Below, one piece after another: positions 60,012 to 64,000 of a stretch of DNA of 64,000 bases. The stretch lies in contig NZ_JABEDH010000001.1 of the NCBI RefSeq assembly GCF_029285175.1, positions 806,001 to 870,000 of the forward strand, in the 5' to 3' direction. Origin of the DNA: Sulfitobacter sp. M05. GTDB lineage: Bacteria > Pseudomonadota > Alphaproteobacteria > Rhodobacterales > Rhodobacteraceae. Under the pieces are notes generated by a model, which worked only from the letters and a program-made list of their open reading frames with translations, did no database searches and had not been told where the DNA came from. The translations under genes and the position numbers were made by a program. Positions within the stretch are counted from its first letter, which is position 1; each line of letters starts with the position of its first letter.

Positions 60012-60875
60012 TCATGCGGTTTTGCGGGTCTCGAACCAAATGTTCAAATAATTTCCGGCAAAGATGATCACAGCGCCGACAAAAACCCAAACATCAATGG
60101 CCTCGTTATAGAGCAGCATCGCAGCCACTGCGACAAGGGGCAGGCGGGCGAAATCAATCGGGGCAACAACTGTGGCAGGCGCGATGGTCAGCGCCTTGGT
60201 GATGCAAAAATGCGCCAGCAATCCACAACAGGCGACAAGCACCAGCCAAGGCAGGGCGGCAGCGGATGGAATGGCAATATCGCCATCGTAACCTGCGGCA
60301 ATCACGCCAAGAACAAGCTGGATCGAGGTCAGATAGAACATGATCGACGTGATGGTCTCGGTCCGTGTCAACCGCTTGGTGAAAACATAGGTCAGGGCAA
60401 AGAAAACCGCACATCCGGCGGCGGCAAGTATACCTGCATTCATGCCCTCGACACTGGGGCGGGCCACAATAAGGATGCCGACAAACCCCATCACGGCTGC
60501 GATGGCACGCACCTTGGTCAGTTTTTCGCCAAGCAACAGAAAAGACAACACAATCACCCAGAGCGGTGTGGTGAATTCAAGGGCAAACACCTGCGCAAGC
60601 GGTACAATCGTGACCGCAAAGAACCATAGGTTCTGGCCGGTAAAGTGAAAGACATTGCGGATCAGATGGGTGCGGATCGAAGCGGTACCAATCTCGCGGT
60701 GGCATCCGGTGGAGACAGCAATCAGCACAACCACCAACAAACCGAGCGCGGACCGGTACATCATGATCTCGAAGGTATCGAATTCGCCGCTCAGCGCGCG
60801 CCCAGCAACTGCCATGGCCGTAAAACTGACCACAGCACCGATCATCCAAAGGGCGGCCTGCACGGTGCTGTTCAT
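60012..60875 (-). CDS. EamA-family (DMT) transporter
   Basis: A 287-residue protein with ten helices in two EamA repeats. It begins [18 protein letters not shown], and its ATG overlaps the stop of the ABM gene by four bases. Together with the neighbour (59056-59970) it gives two DMT paralogues in a row. The substrate is unknown; export of small metabolites is expected for the family. Confidence 0.88.
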   Translation of the reverse strand: MNSTVQAALWMIGAVVSFTAMAVAGRALSGEFDTFEIMMYRSALGLLVVVLIAVSTGCHREIGTASIRTHLIRNVFHFTGQNLWFFAVTIVPLAQVFALEFTTPLWVIVLSFLLLGEKLTKVRAIAAVMGFVGILIVARPSVEGMNAGILAAAGCAVFFALTYVFTKRLTRTETITSIMFYLTSIQLVLGVIAAGYDGDIAIPSAAALPWLVLVACCGLLAHFCITKALTIAPATVVAPIDFARLPLVAVAAMLLYNEAIDVWVFVGAVIIFAGNYLNIWFETRKTA

Positions 60876-61150
60876 GACATGCCCTTGATCTCGTATTCCC
60901 GCGCGATGCCTCTGGTCTCGCGCGCCCAGTCAGAAGCGGCGGCGCGCGTCTGATGCGCTTCAAAGGCTACAGGTGTGGTAAACTCTTCGGCAACCTGCCA
61001 GACCAAGGGGTCATCTGTGGCCGTGACATGAAACGAGACACAGCCCGCCTCGGCCCGTGTCAGACGGATATGTTCGTCCAACGCGGCGCGGACGCGTCCG
61101 GCCTCAGCTTCATCAGCACAGCGCAGATATCCCTTAAGGGTTACTCCCAT
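60872..61150 (-). CDS. Antibiotic biosynthesis monooxygenase (ABM) domain protein
   Basis: A 92-residue single ABM domain (dimeric ferredoxin-like fold) with [19 protein letters not shown]. Members include quinol and anthrone oxygenases and heme-degrading enzymes, so the reaction is not predicted. The ATG lies inside the guaA 3' end (stop 61141-61143) and its own stop overlaps the EamA start, so guaA, this gene and two EamA genes may be one transcript. Confidence 0.75.
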   Translation of the reverse strand: MGVTLKGYLRCADEAEAGRVRAALDEHIRLTRAEAGCVSFHVTATDDPLVWQVAEEFTTPVAFEAHQTRAAASDWARETRGIAREYEIKGMS

Positions 61151-62715
61151 TCGATGGTGCCCGGAGGTTTCGAGGTGATGTCATAAGTAACGCGGTTGAT
61201 GCCGGGCACCTCGTTGATGATGCGGGTTGCGGTTTCGCCAAGGAATTCATGGCTGAACGGGTAGTAATCGGCCGTCATCCCGTCAACTGACGTGACCGCG
61301 CGCAGCGCACAGGCGAAATCATAGGTGCGCCCGTCGCCCATCACGCCAACTGTGCGCACCGGCAGAATGGCAACAAAGGCCTGCCAGATGTCATCATAAA
61401 GCCCGTGTTTGCGGATCTGATCAATATAGACGGCATCAGCCTCGCGCAGAATGTCGAGCTTGGGGCGGGTGATTTCGCCGGGACAGCGGATCGCAAGACC
61501 CGGACCCGGGAAGGGGTGACGACCGATAAAGGATTTCGGCAGGCCAAGTTCGACCCCCAGCGCGCGCACCTCATCCTTGAACAGCTCACGCAGCGGTTCA
61601 ACCAGTTTCAGCCCCATTTTTTCAGGCAAACCGCCCACGTTGTGGTGCGATTTGATGGTGACTGAAGGGCCACCGGAAAAGCTGACTGATTCGATGACAT
61701 CAGGGTAAAGTGTCCCCTGCGCAAGGAATTTGGCATCGCCGACTTCCTTGGCGTGTTTCTGGAACACGTCGATGAACAGTTTGCCGATGATTTTGCGTTT
61801 GGTTTCAGGATCATCCTGCCCGTCAAGGGCCCCCAGGAACAATTCCTGCTCGTCAGCGTGGATCAGCGGCATGTTGTAATGATCGCGGAACATGGTGACG
61901 ACCTCTTCGGCCTCGCCTTTGCGCAGCAGGCCGTGATCGACAAACACGCAAGTTAACTGGTCACCGATGGCCTCGTGGATCAGCACAGCGGCGACAGAGG
62001 AATCGACACCGCCGGACAAGCCGCAGATCACCTTTTCATCCCCCACCTGCGCGCGAATCGCGGCAATCGCTTCTTCGCGGTAGGCGCTCATCGTCCAGTC
62101 GCCCTTGAAACCGGCAAGACGCACGAAGTTTTCGTAGAGTTTCGCGCCATTGGGGGTGTGATGTACCTCGGGGTGGAATTGTACCGCATAGAAGTTGCGA
62201 TCAGTATCTGCGGTGATGGCAAAAGGCGCATTGGGCGAGGTGCCGAAGACCTTGAAACCGGGGGCAATTTTGCTGACGTGATCGCCGTGGCTCATCCAGA
62301 CCTGTTCTTTGTCTGTAGCAAACCAGCCCTTCAAAAGAGCCAGCTTTTCGGCCTCGGGGGTGACAAAGGCCCGGCCAAATTCGGCGGTGTTATGGCCGCG
62401 CTCGACCTTGCCGCCCAGCATTTCCATCATCACCTGTTGGCCGTAGCAAATCCCGAGAACCGGTACGTTGAGATTGAACACAGAGGCAGGCGGGCGCGGA
62501 GAACCTTCAGCAAAAACCGACGCAGGGCCACCTGACAGAATAACCGCTTTCGGATTGAAGGCGCTCAGAAAGGCGTCATCCACCGAATTGAAGGGGTGGA
62601 TTTCGCAAAACACATTAAGCTCGCGCAAGCGGCGGGCGATGAGTTGAGTCACCTGGCTGCCAAAATCAATGATCAGCAGGCGGTCGTGGTCGGTGGGGGC
62701 GATAATTTTGCTCAT
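61141..62715 (-). CDS. guaA: GMP synthase (glutamine-hydrolysing)
   Basis: A 524-residue protein, started at the ATG at 62715 ([19 protein letters not shown]). The N-terminal GATase has the nucleophile in [10 protein letters not shown], and the synthase has PP-loop [14 protein letters not shown], with the C-terminal dimer domain ending PPGTIEWE. It converts XMP to GMP. The upstream frame extension lies in repeat sequence and is not part of the enzyme. Confidence 0.95.
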   Translation of the reverse strand: MSKIIAPTDHDRLLIIDFGSQVTQLIARRLRELNVFCEIHPFNSVDDAFLSAFNPKAVILSGGPASVFAEGSPRPPASVFNLNVPVLGICYGQQVMMEMLGGKVERGHNTAEFGRAFVTPEAEKLALLKGWFATDKEQVWMSHGDHVSKIAPGFKVFGTSPNAPFAITADTDRNFYAVQFHPEVHHTPNGAKLYENFVRLAGFKGDWTMSAYREEAIAAIRAQVGDEKVICGLSGGVDSSVAAVLIHEAIGDQLTCVFVDHGLLRKGEAEEVVTMFRDHYNMPLIHADEQELFLGALDGQDDPETKRKIIGKLFIDVFQKHAKEVGDAKFLAQGTLYPDVIESVSFSGGPSVTIKSHHNVGGLPEKMGLKLVEPLRELFKDEVRALGVELGLPKSFIGRHPFPGPGLAIRCPGEITRPKLDILREADAVYIDQIRKHGLYDDIWQAFVAILPVRTVGVMGDGRTYDFACALRAVTSVDGMTADYYPFSHEFLGETATRIINEVPGINRVTYDITSKPPGTIEWE

Positions 62716-62760
62716 AGCGCTTGAGTATTGGGGCTTGGCGCGGGTGGCAAGTCCCCGAAT

Positions 62761-62808
62761 GGGGGCCAGCCCCCAAACCCCCGCAGGATTTAGGGCCAAA
62801 AAGAGAAG
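62761..62808 (+). repeat. GC-rich intergenic repeat, copy 4
   Basis: GGGGGCCAGCCCCC hairpin (62761-62774) followed by AAACCCCCGCAGGATTTAGG and GCCAAAAAGAGAAG. It is very close to copy 2. It lies between the divergent guaA and mttB-type genes. Confidence 0.55.
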
Positions 62809-62913
62809 CGAAGGGGGCAATGTCGCTTTTCACCCCCATAAGACGGTATCTGCGGAAGGCGGTATGTGTGAATAGGGTAGCAGATAGAAAAATCTGGACG
62901 AGAAGGTGAGCAA

Positions 62914-64000
62914 ATGGCGGAATCAGCACGACGTGGACGTGGACGTGGGGGCGGCGGTGCCGCGCGGCGGGCAGAACGCAGCGCGGTTTCCTTTGAAACG
63001 GCCAAATTTATCGAGCGGAATATTCCGAATTTCGAGGTCCTGACCGAAGAAGCCTTGCAGGTTATCGAAACCAATGCCGAGACTGTGCTGGAAGAAGTCG
63101 GAGTGAATTTCCTTGATAATCCGGCGGCGATCCAACGTTGGCGCGATGCCGGTGCGGATATCGACGGCGAGCGGGTGCGCATTCCGCGCGGATTGGCACG
63201 CAAGCTCTGTGCCACGGCACCCTCGCAATACACCCAACATGCACGCAACCCCGAACGATCGGTTGTGGTGGGCGGCAACAACCTTGTGTTGGCCCCGGTT
63301 TACGGTCCCCCCTTTGTGCGCGACGCGGCGGGTGGGCGGCGTTACGCAACGATGGCCGATTTCAACAAATTCGTGAAGCTGGGCTATATGTCCAAATGGC
63401 TGCACCACTCCGGCGGGACCGTTTGTGAACCGACCGACGTGCCGGTGAACAAGCGACATCTGGACATGTTGCACGCGCATATGACGCTGAGCGACAAGCC
63501 GTTTATGGGGTCCGTAACAGAACCCAGCCGCGCACAAGATTCAGTAGATATGTGCAACATCCTCTTTGGTGAGGAATTTGTGCAGCAAAACACGGTGATG
63601 ACCTCGCTGATCAACATCAACTCGCCGATGACATTCGATGATGTGATGATGGGGGCACTTGAGGTATATGCGCAGAACAATCAGGCCTGTATCATCTCGC
63701 CGTTTATCGTTGGCGGTGCGATGGCACCTGTGTCCGTTGCGGGGACGCTGACGCAGGTCCTGGCGGAGACGCTGGCCGGGATCGCCTATTCCCAACTGAT
63801 CAAACCGGGCGCACCGGTGATCATGGGGGCCTTTGTCACCTCGATCGACATGAACTCTGGTGCGCCGACATTCGGCACCCCGGAAGCGGCACATATCACC
63901 TACGGTGCTGGTCAACTGGCGCGCCGTCTGGGCTTGCCTTACCGTTCGGCCGGGTCGTTCTGCGGATCAAAGCTGCCTGATGCGCAGGCAGCCTATGAAA
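62914..64000 (+). CDS. Trimethylamine methyltransferase (MttB)-family protein, 3' truncated by window edge
   Basis: The frame is open from the ATG at 62914 (GAAGGTGAG upstream) to the right edge, giving 362 residues without a stop. The N-terminus has an unusual Arg/Gly-rich segment (RRGRGRGGGG) before the TIM-barrel core with AVSFETAKFIERNIPNFEVL. The MttB family in methanogens uses pyrrolysine, but no in-frame TAG is read within the visible part; the non-pyrrolysine members demethylate glycine betaine or related compounds. This fits the methylated-amine dehydrogenases at the left edge. The final 100 or so residues are outside the window. Confidence 0.85.
   Translation, partial: MAESARRGRGRGGGGAARRAERSAVSFETAKFIERNIPNFEVLTEEALQVIETNAETVLEEVGVNFLDNPAAIQRWRDAGADIDGERVRIPRGLARKLCATAPSQYTQHARNPERSVVVGGNNLVLAPVYGPPFVRDAAGGRRYATMADFNKFVKLGYMSKWLHHSGGTVCEPTDVPVNKRHLDMLHAHMTLSDKPFMGSVTEPSRAQDSVDMCNILFGEEFVQQNTVMTSLININSPMTFDDVMMGALEVYAQNNQACIISPFIVGGAMAPVSVAGTLTQVLAETLAGIAYSQLIKPGAPVIMGAFVTSIDMNSGAPTFGTPEAAHITYGAGQLARRLGLPYRSAGSFCGSKLPDAQAAYE

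Noticed and set aside
63900..64000. In-frame TAG (pyrrolysine) in the MttB-family gene
   Set aside because: No TAG is read in frame before the window edge; a later one cannot be excluded.

Overview
The window comes from an alphaproteobacterium of the Roseobacter group (Rhodobacteraceae). Support is the adjacent sciP and ctrA genes, the xerD/aroK-aroB neighbourhood, the pyrH-to-lpxB envelope run, LpxI in place of LpxH, a MocR regulator divergent from a DUF1127 gene, dimethylglycine-dehydrogenase-like and MttB-like genes typical of marine methylated-amine users, and a GTTC-N7-GTTC SOS box. Coding density is high. I found no rRNA, tRNA, CRISPR array, prophage or insertion sequence. This is mostly core chromosome.

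Layout. 1-1635: 3' part of an RTX-repeat protein with a C-terminal Hint domain. 1800-7969: a MocA-like nucleotidyltransferase and two large FAD/GcvT-type methylated-amine dehydrogenases flanking a small secreted eight-cysteine protein with a CtrA-type TTAA-N7-TTAA site upstream. 7987-11381: a PilZ protein, a CNNM/CorC protein and a degenerate metallophosphoesterase. 11318-15823: xerD, two envelope proteins of unknown function, then divergent aroK-aroB. 15936-18492: acetyltransferase, ssb, lytic transglycosylase and a secreted unknown. 18558-24439: an oligopeptide-type ABC transporter (two permeases and a fused double ATPase, no binding protein) and an AraC regulator. 24496-37695: miaA, then pyrH, frr, uppS, cdsA, dxr, rseP, bamA, skp-like, fabZ, lpxA, lpxI and lpxB, which together supply UMP kinase, ribosome recycling, isoprenoid carrier, phospholipid, outer-membrane protein and lipid A functions.

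37788-50248: mnmA; sciP-ctrA (cell-cycle regulator and its inhibitor); ligA-recG; a small SOS-box membrane protein; an IscU-like scaffold; hisI; gluQ and a methyltransferase; trmFO; enoyl-CoA hydratase; a thioesterase. 50345-53245: a DUF1127 gene and a divergent MocR regulator sharing repeated ATTGTA/TACAAT operators, then rplM-rpsI. 53542-62715: LLM oxidoreductase, ppk2-tetR, alpha/beta hydrolase, metA-type homoserine acyltransferase, a P-loop protein, two EamA exporters, an ABM monooxygenase and guaA. 62914 to the right edge: start of an MttB-family methyltransferase.

Less expected signals: two unlisted 41-42-residue membrane proteins (31208 and 44548), one with an SOS box; the secreted cysteine-rich protein with a CtrA-type box; paired MocR operators, one covering a start codon; four copies of a roughly 100-bp palindromic intergenic repeat; a separate 93-bp palindrome at 48792-48884; and a structured, terminator-ended region near 44750. 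All functions are inferred from sequence reading without database searches.
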